Assembly (NCBI GenBank): GCA_963728365.1
Contig: CAVSJI010000001.1
Span: 1,984,001 to 2,048,000, forward strand
Direction of reading: 5' to 3'
Length of the DNA: 64,000 bases
DNA from: VRUE01 sp963728365
Lineage (GTDB): Bacteria > Actinomycetota > Thermoleophilia > Solirubrobacterales > 70-9
Shown: positions 7,917-21,245 of the stretch, piece after piece
Layout: the number at the start of each line of letters is the position of its first letter
How positions within the stretch are numbered: position 1 is the first letter of the stretch
Position numbers and translations under genes: made by a program
Notes under the pieces: generated by a model
Told to the model about the DNA's origin: nothing
What the model saw: only the letters and a program-made list of their open reading frames with translations
Databases searched by the model: none

Positions 7917-8198
7917 TTAGAGGGCGCTCGCCAGCTGATCGGCGGACATCGCGGTCAGCGTCTGGCTGGTCATCGTCCCGCGCGAGCCGAGCTCGACCGA
8001 AATCTTGGCCATCGTCTGCTCGTCGGGCGCCTCGACCACGGTGACGAAGTCGTACTGGCCAAGCGTCGCGTACTGAGCGACCACCTTGGCCCCGATCTGC
8101 TCCACCTCTTTGTTGACCTCAGCAACCCTTCCAGGGTTGTTCTTGAGCGTCTTAACACCCTCGGCAGTCAGGTTCGTAAGCATCAGATAAGTAGGCAT
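7917..8198 (-). CDS. GYD-domain protein (DUF/GYD family)
   Basis: 93 residues, dimeric alpha-beta-barrel-like small protein of unknown function. MPTYLMLTNLTAEGVKTLKN at the start and YDFVTVVEAPDEQTMAKISVELGSRGTMTSQTLTAMS at the end match the GYD family. Strong AAGGAG ribosome site 6 bp upstream of ATG 8198. It directly precedes purD with a one-base gap, a conserved style of linkage, so a role tied to purine metabolism is possible but not shown. Confidence 0.85.
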   Translation of the reverse strand: MPTYLMLTNLTAEGVKTLKNNPGRVAEVNKEVEQIGAKVVAQYATLGQYDFVTVVEAPDEQTMAKISVELGSRGTMTSQTLTAMSADQLASAL

Positions 8199-8243
8199 CG
8201 CGGTCTCCTTTTCGGACGGGTCTCGAACGTTACCGGCGGGAAG

Positions 8244-8309
8244 GGGCGTCTGGGGTCCCCTCCCCAGGAACTCCCGCGAAGCGGCCTGGGGAGGGGACCC
8301 CAGACGCCC
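8244..8309. terminator. 66-bp perfect hairpin upstream of GYD-purD and downstream of cell-wall hydrolase
   Basis: Arms 8244-8268 and 8285-8309 are perfect 25-bp complements (left arm starts GGGCGTCTGGGGTCCCC, loop AACTCCCGCGAAGCGG). It lies just past the stop of the transglycosylase gene (8327, minus strand is read towards lower coordinates) and before the GYD start, so it could terminate the former. The length and perfection exceed ordinary terminators, suggesting a REP/MITE-like element. Confidence 0.6.
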
Positions 8310-8326
8310 TGTCCTGGCTGAGCGGC

Positions 8327-9976
8327 TCAGTACCCGGCCGGGTGCCGGACCACGAAGCCGTCCGGGTAAGGAGGCTCGGAGTGCCACCTCGGGCCGCTGC
8401 CCTGGGCGTCGCCAACTGTGTCCCAGCGCAGGCCGGCGATCTCGGCGTAGGTGTGGGTCGGGCTGGCGTAGATCGTGATCCAGCGGCCCGGTCCTGGCTC
8501 GCCGTAGCTCTCCAGGGCACCCGAGGTGAGCGGCGTGTCGAGCAGCCCGGCTCCGTAGAGGGCGAAGCTGACCGCGCCCGAGCAGTCGTACCCGGCCGAG
8601 TACCAGGAGCCGTGGCCGCCGCCCCAGACGTAGGGGGTGGTGGCGATCGAGTTGGCGGCCGAGATCGCCGCCTTGACTGCTGCCGGCGCTTCTTCGGGGG
8701 CGCTGGCGAAGTTGCCGGAGAGGACCGCGGTCGGGCCGGGCGTTTCGAGGCCCGATTCGAGCGGGGCGACGCGCCAGTTGACGTAGCCGACCTTGCACTC
8801 GCCTTCGATTTCTTCGGTGCTGGCGAGCACCGCCTGCACGTACCACTCGGCCTGGTTGTGGGCGAAGAGACCGGCCCGCAGGCTGCCGCTCGCCCAAATC
8901 AAGCGCGCCAGCGTCGCCACCGAGTCGGCCGGGTCGGCGCGGCGGATGTGTCCGTCTTCATCGCCGTCGACCGCGTAGTCGGACCACTCGCTCGGTTCGA
9001 GGCCGAGCGGGCCGCTTTCCTCGAGCTGCGCCTTGCTCATCCCGCGACCGAAGCTCGACTCGAGCCGCGCCACCGCGGCCAGCGCCCAGACGCCGCGCCG
9101 GCCGAGTTCGTAGCGGCTGGCGGCGTCCTCGAAGGCTTCCATGTACTCGGCGGGAATCTGGTCGCGCCAGGCCGGCGCCGGCTGGCAGCTGAGGGTCTGC
9201 AGCTTCGGCGTCAGCGCCGAGCTGCCCGCGCCACCGCCGAGCATGCCGTAGCAGGACGCGTTGGCGAGCACCTCGGCCACGTACCAGTCGGCGTGGTTGT
9301 AGGCGAAGATCGCGCTGTAGGTGTCGGTCGGCATGCCCGCCGCCCGCAGGTAGCGGGCGGCGCCGAAGATCGCGTCTTCGGGGTTGTAGGGGTCGGCGAC
9401 CCCGTCGCCGTTGGCGTCGACTCCCCAGGTTTCCCAGGTCGAGGGCAGGAACTGCATCCAGCCGATCGCGCCCGCCGAGGACGGACCCATGTTGCTGCCG
9501 AAGGCGCTCTCGATGCCGTTGATCGAGGCGAGGACGGAGGCGCCCTGGGGGCCGAGGCCGTAGGCGTTCGCCGCTCGGTTGTAGACCGGGACCAGGACCG
9601 GCGGCACGCCGAGCCCGGCGCAGCTCGAACTGGGGATCGAGGGGATCGAGAAAGCTTCGGACGGGGTCGGCGTCGCCGGGGCTGACGCGGCGGGTTCTGC
9701 CTGTTCGCCTTCGCCACCTTCTGGCGCCGGCGCCTTGTCGCCGGCCGGGGTGCCGCCACTCGGCTTCGGTTCGGCCGGCGGCGCTTCGGGCAGCGCCAGC
9801 GCTTTGCCTTCTTCAAGCGACGGCGCGGTCGGGGCGGAAAGCGTTTCGGCCTGTTGTGCAGGGGCGCTCGTGGCGGCCGTAGCGGACGGCGCTTCGGTTT
9901 CCGCGGCAGACGCAGCGGGCGTGGTCAATGCCGCGCCGATCGCGGCGAAGGCCAGGGTGTTACGCAGCCGGCCCAT
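8327..9976 (-). CDS. Secreted peptidoglycan hydrolase: two lytic-transglycosylase-like domains plus NlpC/P60
   Basis: 549 residues from ATG 9976, which overlaps the stop of the upstream gene (TGATG); ATG 10003 is an alternative. A signal peptide (RNTLAFAAIGAALTTPAASA) is followed by a low-complexity Ala/Pro/Glu linker, then an SLT-type transglycosylase domain (INGIESAFGSNMG, AIGWMQFLPSTWETWGVD, GAARYLRAAGM, catalytic Glu in IES), a second more divergent one (VARLESSFGRGM, GPLGLEPSEW), and a C-terminal NlpC/P60 peptidase domain (YVWGGGHG, YDCSGAVSFAL with catalytic Cys, HTYAEIAG with His). It would cut both glycan strands and stem peptides outside the membrane. Paired with the membrane protein upstream. 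Confidence 0.88.
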   Translation of the reverse strand: MGRLRNTLAFAAIGAALTTPAASAAETEAPSATAATSAPAQQAETLSAPTAPSLEEGKALALPEAPPAEPKPSGGTPAGDKAPAPEGGEGEQAEPAASAPATPTPSEAFSIPSIPSSSCAGLGVPPVLVPVYNRAANAYGLGPQGASVLASINGIESAFGSNMGPSSAGAIGWMQFLPSTWETWGVDANGDGVADPYNPEDAIFGAARYLRAAGMPTDTYSAIFAYNHADWYVAEVLANASCYGMLGGGAGSSALTPKLQTLSCQPAPAWRDQIPAEYMEAFEDAASRYELGRRGVWALAAVARLESSFGRGMSKAQLEESGPLGLEPSEWSDYAVDGDEDGHIRRADPADSVATLARLIWASGSLRAGLFAHNQAEWYVQAVLASTEEIEGECKVGYVNWRVAPLESGLETPGPTAVLSGNFASAPEEAPAAVKAAISAANSIATTPYVWGGGHGSWYSAGYDCSGAVSFALYGAGLLDTPLTSGALESYGEPGPGRWITIYASPTHTYAEIAGLRWDTVGDAQGSGPRWHSEPPYPDGFVVRHPAGY

Positions 9977-10896
9977 CAGCCGAGCACGTCCGTCACTCGC
10001 CATTCGCGGGAGGTCGGGTCGCGTTCCATCTCGATGCGCAACTCGCTGGTCACGCCGACGCGCAGCAGCGAGACGCTCAGCGTGTAGGTGTCGCCGAGCT
10101 TCGGCCCGGGCACGATGTTCAGCACCTTCGCCCGCGGCACCTTGACGTTGGACGGCAGCCTCGGCGGACGGTGCAGGAGCGAGCGGGCCAGTTGCGGGGT
10201 GGCGGTCTCGGCGAACGCCGTCCGCACCTTTCGGTCGACCTGGCCTGTCTCGAAGTGGACGAATGCGCCGGAGAAGCGGTGCGCGACCTTGGTCGCGGTG
10301 GGCCCGATGGCGACGACCTTTTCGCTGGCGTCCGCGGTAGAGCCCGACGAGCTCGCGGCCGCGGCGTCGCTGGTCGCCCCACTTTCCGCGGTCGGCGTTT
10401 CTTCGCCTTCGTCGGAGGCCGCGGGCGCATCGGCGACCGCCTTGCCGGCGCCGACCTTGTCTTCCGGCGTGAAGTCGGGTGGCGCGCCGTGCAGCACCGG
10501 TTCCGCCTGCGTCGTCTCGTTGCGCGCGACGGGCGGCGCAACCGTGACCGGCGGCGGGGCCACGTGGCGGGCCTCGACGGCGGTCGCGCCGCCGCCGCCC
10601 GAGGCGAGGACGACGCCCAGCACGCAGGCGCCGATCGCGACCAGGGCGAGCGCCGCGCCGCTGCCGAGCTTCAGCTCGCTGCTCCACCCCGCGCTGCGCT
10701 TCTGCAAGGGCCAGGCCACCCCGCGCTCGACCGCCCAGACGGCGCGCTCGAAGGGCCAGCGCACAACGTCGAAGACGCGCCGCGCGATGTCCACGCCACC
10801 CCAGACGACCCGGTCCTCGACAGCCCAGCTCGCGCGCGAGAGCGCGGGGCGCACCCTGGGCTTTCGCCCGGCCGTTGGTTTGCCGCGTCGGATCAT
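9976..10896 (-). CDS. Single-pass membrane protein of unknown function
   Basis: 306 residues. A basic cytoplasmic N-terminus (about 75 residues, many Arg/Trp), one transmembrane helix LGSGAALALVAIGACVLGVVLASG (around 78-100), a Pro/Ala/Ser-rich linker, and a C-terminal domain (about 200-306) with strands NVKVPRAKVLNIVPG and DTYTLSVSLLRVGVTSELRIEME. No family recognised. Its stop overlaps the start of the wall hydrolase, so the two are translated together; it may anchor or regulate the hydrolase, by inference from context only. Confidence 0.75.
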   Translation of the reverse strand: MIRRGKPTAGRKPRVRPALSRASWAVEDRVVWGGVDIARRVFDVVRWPFERAVWAVERGVAWPLQKRSAGWSSELKLGSGAALALVAIGACVLGVVLASGGGGATAVEARHVAPPPVTVAPPVARNETTQAEPVLHGAPPDFTPEDKVGAGKAVADAPAASDEGEETPTAESGATSDAAAASSSGSTADASEKVVAIGPTATKVAHRFSGAFVHFETGQVDRKVRTAFAETATPQLARSLLHRPPRLPSNVKVPRAKVLNIVPGPKLGDTYTLSVSLLRVGVTSELRIEMERDPTSREWRVTDVLG

Positions 10897-11024
10897 CGTT
10901 TAGAGGCTCCGAAGCTTACGTCGGATTTTCGCGCCCGTTCCTGTAATCCTGCGCCTTGGATCGCGCCTCCCAATTGCCCTCAACATTCTCATTCCAATGC
11001 GATTCTGCGAAGTTCGCCTAATCA

Positions 11025-11081
11025 ACCCATAAATTTGGGTCTCCCAGTTGCAAGCATCCGCGTATGAAACACCGGTGCTTG
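11025..11081 (-). terminator. Two small hairpins downstream of clpB
   Basis: In the 194-bp gap after clpB: CAAGCA...TGCTTG (11051-11081) and ACCCATAAATTTGGGT (11025-11040, a near-palindrome). The location fits termination of the heat-shock operon; the same gap must hold the promoter for the membrane protein at 10896. The sequence is AT-richer than the surroundings. Confidence 0.35.
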
Positions 11082-11090
11082 TAATTCGGA

Positions 11091-13659
<2,569 letters not shown>

Positions 13660-13673
<14 letters not shown>

Positions 13674-13968
13674 TGGCTTCTCCTTCCAGTTCTCTCAGCC
13701 TGCGCTCCAGCTCCAGCACCCGCTCCACCCCCGCCAGGTTGAGACCTTCTGCGGTCAGTTGCTGGATGCGGCGCAGGCGCTCGACGTCGCGCTGCGAGTA
13801 GAGGCGGGTGTTCTTCGGCGAGCGCTGCGGCTCGATCAGCCCGCGCGCCTCGTAGGCGCGCAACGTCTGCGGGTGCATGTGGGCCAGCTCGGCAGCGACC
13901 GAGATCATGAAGACGCCCCGCTCGGAGTCGACCGCCACTTCGATCCGTTCCCGCCGTACCGCGCTCAC
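13660..13968 (-). CDS. hspR: Heat-shock repressor HspR (MerR family)
   Basis: 102-residue MerR-type winged-helix repressor. The DNA-binding part MISVAAELAHMHPQTLRAYEARGLIEPQRSP is the HspR pattern, followed by TRLYSQRDVERLRRIQQLT and a Glu/Arg-rich C-terminal helix. In actinobacteria HspR uses DnaK as co-repressor and binds inverted repeats (HAIR) before dnaK and clpB. Here it sits inside the dnaK-grpE-dnaJ-hspR-clpB order, overlapping clpB. A convincing full HAIR site is not visible before dnaK, only a half site. Confidence 0.93.
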
Positions 13969-13983
13969 CGCGCACCACCCCCG

Positions 13984-14030
13984 TTCCGGTGCGCTTTATG
14001 TGGATATAGGCCGTAAAAAGCGCACCGGAA
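13984..14030. repeat. 47-bp dispersed palindromic repeat, family A copy 2
   Basis: The most regular copy: arms TTCCGGTGCGCTTT and AAAGCGCACCGGAA are exact complements of 14 bp. It occupies the 67-bp gap between dnaJ and hspR inside an operon, so it would be transcribed as a hairpin. Relatives at 1114, 31440 and 59148. Confidence 0.88.
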
Positions 14031-14035
14031 GCGGC

Positions 14036-15154
<1,119 letters not shown>

Positions 15155-15783
15155 CTACTCGCTCACCACCACACGAGCCGGCCGCACCAACTGCTCCCCG
15201 AGCCTGTACCCCTTCTGCATCGTCTCGACGACCGTCCCGGATTCAACCCCGTCGGCGGCCACAGTTGAAAGCGCCTCATGCGCCATCGGGTCGAACTTCT
15301 CCCCCTCCGGATCCACAGCTTCGACCCCATTGCGGCTCAACGAGTCCCGCAAGCTCCGGAACACAAGCAACACCCCATGCGACAACCCATCCTCGGAGTC
15401 CCCCTCCGGATCCAAGCCCGCCGCCTGAATGGCCCGCTCCAAATCGTCAAGCACGGGCACTACGTCCCTGAGAAGCTCCCCCTTACCGCGACCGACCGCG
15501 GCCTGCACCTCCGAGCCCATCCGCTTGCGGTAGTTCTCGAAGTCAGCCTTCGTCCGCTTGGCAAGCTCGAGATACTCGTCCCGCTCCCGCTGTGTGTCCG
15601 CGAGCAATGCATCGAGATCGCGCTCGACGTCGTCTGCCCGATCCGCATCATCCGCGGGTGGCGGCGTAGGGGGGACCACCCCCGAGGACGCTTTAGCGAC
15701 CGGAGGGGGTGGTGGGTCCCCTGCGCCGACAGGACCCGCGGACGGGCGCTCGTCGGTCCCTGGGTCGTCCCGATGATCCGTCG

Positions 15784-15787
<4 letters not shown>
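15155..15787 (-). CDS. grpE: Nucleotide exchange factor GrpE with repeat-derived N-terminal segment
   Basis: Releases ADP from DnaK. 210 residues; GTG start overlaps the dnaK stop (GTGA). The conserved part starts near residue 55 with a coiled coil (ERDLDALLADTQRERDEYLELAKRTKADFENYRKRM) and ends in the GrpE beta domain (PMAHEALSTVA, VVETMQKGYRLGEQLVRPARVVVSE). The acidic/proline-rich N-terminus contains AGPVGAGDPPPPPVAKASSG and continues VVPPTPPP, which is exactly the translation of the 88-bp family C repeat at 15653-15740, so this disordered region was apparently made by repeat insertion. Confidence 0.94.
15653..15740. repeat. 88-bp dispersed palindromic repeat, family C copy 2 (inside grpE)
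   Basis: Same length, ends (CGCGGGT...ACCCGCG) and interior as 6042-6129. It is wholly inside the grpE coding sequence near the 5' end and is read in frame as a 29-residue proline/alanine peptide. The same reading frame is open in the other copy. Confidence 0.87.
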
Positions 15788-17688
<1,901 letters not shown>

Positions 17689-17760
17689 TGGTCAGTACCT
17701 CCAAGTTGTTATCGGCTACGGGAGAGCCTGTTTGAGTGACGCCTAAGAAATCTAAGCGTG

Positions 17761-17788
17761 AGTATGGCAGATTCCTCACGAGATGCAA
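17761..17788 (-). promoter_or_regulatory. Candidate promoter of the dnaK operon
   Basis: On the minus strand TTGCAT, 16 bp, CATACT, about 75 bp before the dnaK GTG. Between it and the gene is a half-site ACTCAAA resembling one arm of the HAIR operator. The surroundings are AT-richer than average. Supported only by consensus resemblance. Confidence 0.4.
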
Positions 17789-17881
17789 ATCATCTATGCG
17801 TATAGTGGTTTGCGGGTACAGGAGGCGCCTCGACGACGAACCGGCCCGCCGCGCGCGGGTTGCCGACGAAGAGGAGAAAAC

Positions 17882-19087
17882 GTGCACCAACCTCACCCGC
17901 CAATTCCGCGGACCGCGGCGCTTTTCGCCGCCGTCCTCGCCCTCGTCCTGTTCCCGGCTGCGGCCCTCGCGCACCACGGTCACGGGTCGCACGGCAAGGA
18001 CGGCCGGCACGAGGCCCATCACGGCCGCGCTCACCACGGCGGTCATCACCGCAGGGGCTTCCACGGTCACGACAAGCGCGACCTGACGGTGATGACCCAG
18101 AACCTCTATCTGGGCTCCAGCCTCGGGCCGGCGCTCGAAGCGACGACCCCGGAAGCCTTCGTCGAAGCCGTCGCGCGGATCTACACGACCGTCCAGTACA
18201 CGAACTTCCCGCAGCGCGCCGAGGCGATCGCCGACGAGGTCCAGGAAAAGGAACCGGACCTGATCGGCCTGCAGGAGGTCACGAAGTGGACCACCGAAGG
18301 CAACAACCCCCCCGCCGGCTACGACTTCCTCGCGATCCTCGAAAGCGACCTCGCGGCCCGCGGGCTGCACTACACGGCGGCATCGATCTCGCATAACGCC
18401 CACATCGGGCCGGCGCCGCTGGCCCTGGTCGGCCAGGGGTGCGTCCAGCCGGGACCGACGATCACCTGCTCGGTGACGCTCGAAGACCGCGACGTGATTC
18501 TCGTCAACGACGACGCGCCAGGGCTGACCTGGGGCAACCCGCAGAGCGGGCGCTACGCCACCCAGCAGGCGATCGAATCGCCGGTCGGCCCGCTGTCCTT
18601 CGACCGCGGCTGGGCCAGCATCGACGCGAAGCTGAAGCACCAGCCCTTCCGCTTCGTCGACACCCACCTCGAAACCGAGGAATCGCCGCTCGTGCAGCAG
18701 GCCCAGGCGGCCGAATTCCTCGCCGGCCCAGGCAAGGGCGGGACGATCGTCGCCACCGGCGATTTCAACTCCGCCTCTGACGGCTCGACGACGACCTCCT
18801 ACGCGCAGCTCACCGCGCCCGGCAAGTTCCGCGACAGCTGGAACGAGGAACTGCTCGGGCCCGGTAACTCCTGCTGCCAGGAGTCGAACACCCCGCCGCT
18901 GGCGCCTGGGGCGCTGAACAACCCGGTCTCAACCCTGCGGACCCGGATCGACCTGATCCTCAGCCGCGGCGCCGCCCGCTCAGACGGAGACGACGCCGAA
19001 TTGATCGGCGACACCCCGTTCCAGGCCGCTCCGCCCTTCTGGCCCTCCGACCACGCCGGAGTCCTCAGCACGCTGAGACTCAACTAG
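17882..19087 (+). CDS. Secreted endonuclease/exonuclease/phosphatase-family protein with His-rich N-terminus
   Basis: 401 residues. GTG 17882 with GAGGAG 5 bp upstream. Signal peptide (TAALFAAVLALVLFPAAALA) then a striking histidine-rich segment (HHGHGSHGKDGRHEAHHG and onwards, about residues 31-66) likely to bind metal, then the EEP fold: LTVMTQNLYLGSS, DLIGLQEVTKW (catalytic Glu), FVDTHLETE, ATGDFNS (Asp/Asn) and PFWPSDHAGVLSTLRL (terminal SDH motif). Likely an extracellular metal-dependent phosphodiesterase/nuclease; substrate unknown. Divergent from dnaK. Confidence 0.83.
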   Translation: MHQPHPPIPRTAALFAAVLALVLFPAAALAHHGHGSHGKDGRHEAHHGRAHHGGHHRRGFHGHDKRDLTVMTQNLYLGSSLGPALEATTPEAFVEAVARIYTTVQYTNFPQRAEAIADEVQEKEPDLIGLQEVTKWTTEGNNPPAGYDFLAILESDLAARGLHYTAASISHNAHIGPAPLALVGQGCVQPGPTITCSVTLEDRDVILVNDDAPGLTWGNPQSGRYATQQAIESPVGPLSFDRGWASIDAKLKHQPFRFVDTHLETEESPLVQQAQAAEFLAGPGKGGTIVATGDFNSASDGSTTTSYAQLTAPGKFRDSWNEELLGPGNSCCQESNTPPLAPGALNNPVSTLRTRIDLILSRGAARSDGDDAELIGDTPFQAAPPFWPSDHAGVLSTLRLN

Positions 19088-19106
19088 AAAAAGCTCAAGC
19101 CAAAGC

Positions 19107-19216
19107 GGGTCCCCGGAGGGGGCGGAACGTCTTGTACTTTTTCGTCGTTGCGGAGCGGGCGCCAGCCCAACCACGACTCACCGGAAAAGTTAAGTGGAGC
19201 CCCCTCCTGGGGACCC
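19107..19216. repeat. 110-bp MITE-like palindromic element, family B copy 2
   Basis: Shares the core of the 4326-4439 element (GTCTTGTACTTTTTCGTCGT, CGCCAGCCC, AAAAGTTAAG) but has different outer arms: GGGTCCCCGGAGGGGGC on the left and its near-complement ending TGGGGACCC on the right. As with copy 1 it sits between convergent genes (secreted EEP protein and cytochrome c). Confidence 0.8.
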
Positions 19217-19227
19217 GACACCCCCGC

Positions 19228-19647
19228 TCAGCTCTCGCCGGCGGTGCGGGCTACGAATTCGGCGACTTCCTTGGCTTGGGACTCGTTGAGGATGCCGCCG
19301 GGCATGCGGCCCGGGGTGGTGCTGCTGTCGACGCCGTTTTCGATCGCGTTGAGGACCCGGCCTTTCGTCGCCTCGATCGTCGAGGCGGCGGTCGGTCCTT
19401 CGGGCGGCCCGTTGGGGGCCAGCAGTTCGTCGAGGTCCGGGGCGTAGTTGCCGTCGGTGCCCGCCGCGTAGAGCGTGTGGCAGGTGCCGCAGTTGGTCTC
19501 GAAGAGGCTCTGTCCCGACTTCAGGCCGGCCGGAACGTCCTCGGCGCCGGTGGCGGCGTCCCCGTCGGAGCGGAAGGCGAGCCAGGGGATGACGACGGCG
19601 AGGACGAGGATCAGCAGGCCGAAGACGATGAAGGTGTTTCTCCTCAT
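19228..19647 (-). CDS. Membrane-anchored cytochrome c
   Basis: 139 residues from ATG 19647, overlapping the endonuclease III stop (ATGA). N-terminal transmembrane anchor FIVFGLLILVLAVVIPWLAF, then a class I cytochrome c domain: haem-attachment ETNCGTCHTL, and a distal GRMPGGIL region supplying the likely Met ligand, ending in EVAEFVARTAG. It would carry electrons on the outer face of the membrane; its oxidase partner is not in the window. Confidence 0.88.
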   Translation of the reverse strand: MRRNTFIVFGLLILVLAVVIPWLAFRSDGDAATGAEDVPAGLKSGQSLFETNCGTCHTLYAAGTDGNYAPDLDELLAPNGPPEGPTAASTIEATKGRVLNAIENGVDSSTTPGRMPGGILNESQAKEVAEFVARTAGES

Positions 19648-20309
19648 TTGCGCCCGGCACGGTACCAGGGACACATTCGGCGCAGCGCGCACTCCCCGCA
19701 GCGTGGTTTTGGCCGGCAGACCTCGCGCCCGTGGCGGATCACGTTCATGTGGAGCTCGAAGGCGTCGGCTGGGTCGACGATCGCCATCATCTCGTCGTGG
19801 GAGCGCTCGAAGGAGGCATTCTCGGGGAAGAGCCCGAGCCGCCCGCCGACCCGGTGGATGTGGACGTCGACGGGGATCTCGGGGATGCCCCAGGTGAACA
19901 TCAACACGCAGGCCGCGGTTTTGCGCCCTACCCCCGGCAGCGCGATCAGGTAGGCCATCGACTCGGCCGGCGGCGCCGTCGCGGTCCAGTCGAGGTCGGG
20001 GCGCTCGCCGAGCCGCTCGAGGATCGCCTGGATCCGCGGCGCCTTGGACTTGCCCAGCCCGCCCGGCCGGATTGCCTCCTCGACCTCCGAGACCGGTGCG
20101 TCGCGCACCTCCTCCCAGGTTGGAAAGCGCTCGCGCAGCGCTGCGAAGGCCCGGTCGCGGTTGCGGTCGTTGGTGTGCTGGGAGAGCACGGTCTTGATCA
20201 GCTCGGCGATCGGGTGCCCGTGCGGCTCGTTGACGGGACGCCCGTACATCTCGCGCAGGCGGTCGCGGACCGCCCGCACCCGTCGCCTCTCCGGCCTCTT
20301 CCAGCTCAT
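19644..20309 (-). CDS. Endonuclease III-family DNA glycosylase (HhH-GPD)
   Basis: 221 residues. Base-excision glycosylase/AP lyase fold: ELIKTVLSQHTNDRNRDRAF, hairpin LPGVGRKTAACVLMFTWG (catalytic Lys after GVGR), and catalytic Asp in IPVDVHIHRVGGRLGL. A C-terminal Fe-S cluster is suggested by CRPKPRCGECALRRMC, though the first spacing is C-x5-C rather than the usual C-x6-C. Closest to Nth-like proteins; exact substrate (oxidised pyrimidines or mismatch) cannot be assigned. Coupled to the cytochrome c gene. Confidence 0.88.
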   Translation of the reverse strand: MSWKRPERRRVRAVRDRLREMYGRPVNEPHGHPIAELIKTVLSQHTNDRNRDRAFAALRERFPTWEEVRDAPVSEVEEAIRPGGLGKSKAPRIQAILERLGERPDLDWTATAPPAESMAYLIALPGVGRKTAACVLMFTWGIPEIPVDVHIHRVGGRLGLFPENASFERSHDEMMAIVDPADAFELHMNVIRHGREVCRPKPRCGECALRRMCPWYRAGRK

Positions 20310-20363
20310 CGCGCCGGGAAGCTATATCGCCGCCGTCAACCGGCGAATTACAATTGGCGTTTC

Positions 20364-21143
20364 GTGTCTCGCCTTGTCGCCCGCATCGGACAGAAGCTGC
20401 CCCAAGGCTGGGGCGACGCCGGCCGCCAGCTGGCGGTCCTCGTCCTCGTCGACGTCGCCTACGAGCTGGTCCGCGGGATCGCCGACGGACAGCGTTCCGA
20501 GGCGATCGCCCACGGTCAGCAGGTGATCGACTTCGAGCGCTCCGCGCACACCCTCTTCGAGCCCAGCCTGCAGGCGTTCTTCCTGCCCGCCCACTGGCTG
20601 GTCGACCTCGCCAACCAGCTCTACCTCAACGCCCAGTTCTCGATCGCGCTCGGCTTCCTGGTCTGGCTCTACCTCTTTCGCAACGAGTCCTATTACTTCG
20701 TGCGCAACATGTTCGTCGTCTCCATGTGCTTCGCCCTGGTCGGCTACACGCTCTATCCGACCGCGCCGCCGCGGATGTTTCCCCAGCACGGCTTCGTCGA
20801 CACGATCGTCGACTTCTCCAACGTCAACCACGACTCCTCGCTGGCGAAGATCTTCATCAACCCCTACGCCGCGGTGCCGAGCATGCACTGCGCCTTCGCG
20901 GCGATGATCGGCGTCACCGGCTTCCGCGTCTGTCGCCGCTGGTGGTCGAAGATCTGGTGGGCGGCCTGGCCGCTCTTGATTGCCTGGGTCGTGATCGTCA
21001 CCGGCAACCACTACTGGGTCGACGTGGCGCTCGGCTGGTCGGTCGCCACCGCCTCGGCGCTCGTCGCCCACCGCCTGCTCGCCCGCGCCCGGCCGCACGC
21101 CTGGGCCTGGGGCCGTCCCACCCCCCAGGAGGCGGAGGCCTAG
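20364..21143 (+). CDS. PAP2-superfamily membrane phosphatase/phosphotransferase (inositol phosphoceramide synthase-like)
   Basis: 259 residues from GTG 20364 (SRLVARIGQKLPQ); the longer upstream frame overlaps nth antisense and is unlikely. Several membrane helices. PAP2 signature: TAPPRMFPQHGFVDT, VPSMHCAFAAMIG (phosphatase motif 2 with catalytic His) and TGNHYWVDVALGWSVA (motif 3). The pattern resembles the AUR1/inositol-phosphotransferase branch. The following genes make phosphatidylinositol-type lipids and inositol phosphate, supporting a role in inositol lipid metabolism. Confidence 0.82.
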   Translation: MSRLVARIGQKLPQGWGDAGRQLAVLVLVDVAYELVRGIADGQRSEAIAHGQQVIDFERSAHTLFEPSLQAFFLPAHWLVDLANQLYLNAQFSIALGFLVWLYLFRNESYYFVRNMFVVSMCFALVGYTLYPTAPPRMFPQHGFVDTIVDFSNVNHDSSLAKIFINPYAAVPSMHCAFAAMIGVTGFRVCRRWWSKIWWAAWPLLIAWVVIVTGNHYWVDVALGWSVATASALVAHRLLARARPHAWAWGRPTPQEAEA

Positions 21144-21153
21144 CAGCGCTCCA

Positions 21154-21210
21154 CCCGAACTGCATCAACTTCTCTACCTGCCGGAGGGAAAAGTCGATGC
21201 AGTTCGCGGG
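21154..21210. repeat. Long imperfect hairpin between PAP2 and CDP-alcohol transferase genes
   Basis: CCCGAACTGCATCAACTT (21154-21171) pairs with AAGTCGATGCAGTTCGCGGG (21191-21210) with one mismatch and a two-base bulge. It sits 10 bp after the PAP2 stop, so it could be a terminator or mRNA-stabilising hairpin, or a REP-like element. No second copy seen in this window. Confidence 0.5.
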
Positions 21211-21245
21211 GAGCTTGGACCCTGGCGGGCGTTAGTCTCACGCCG

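Noticed and set aside
17689..17760. HAIR operator (CTTGAGT-N7-ACTCAAG) before dnaK
   Set aside because: Only one half, ACTCAAA, is clear; the other arm at the correct 7-bp spacing does not match, so an HspR site is not claimed.
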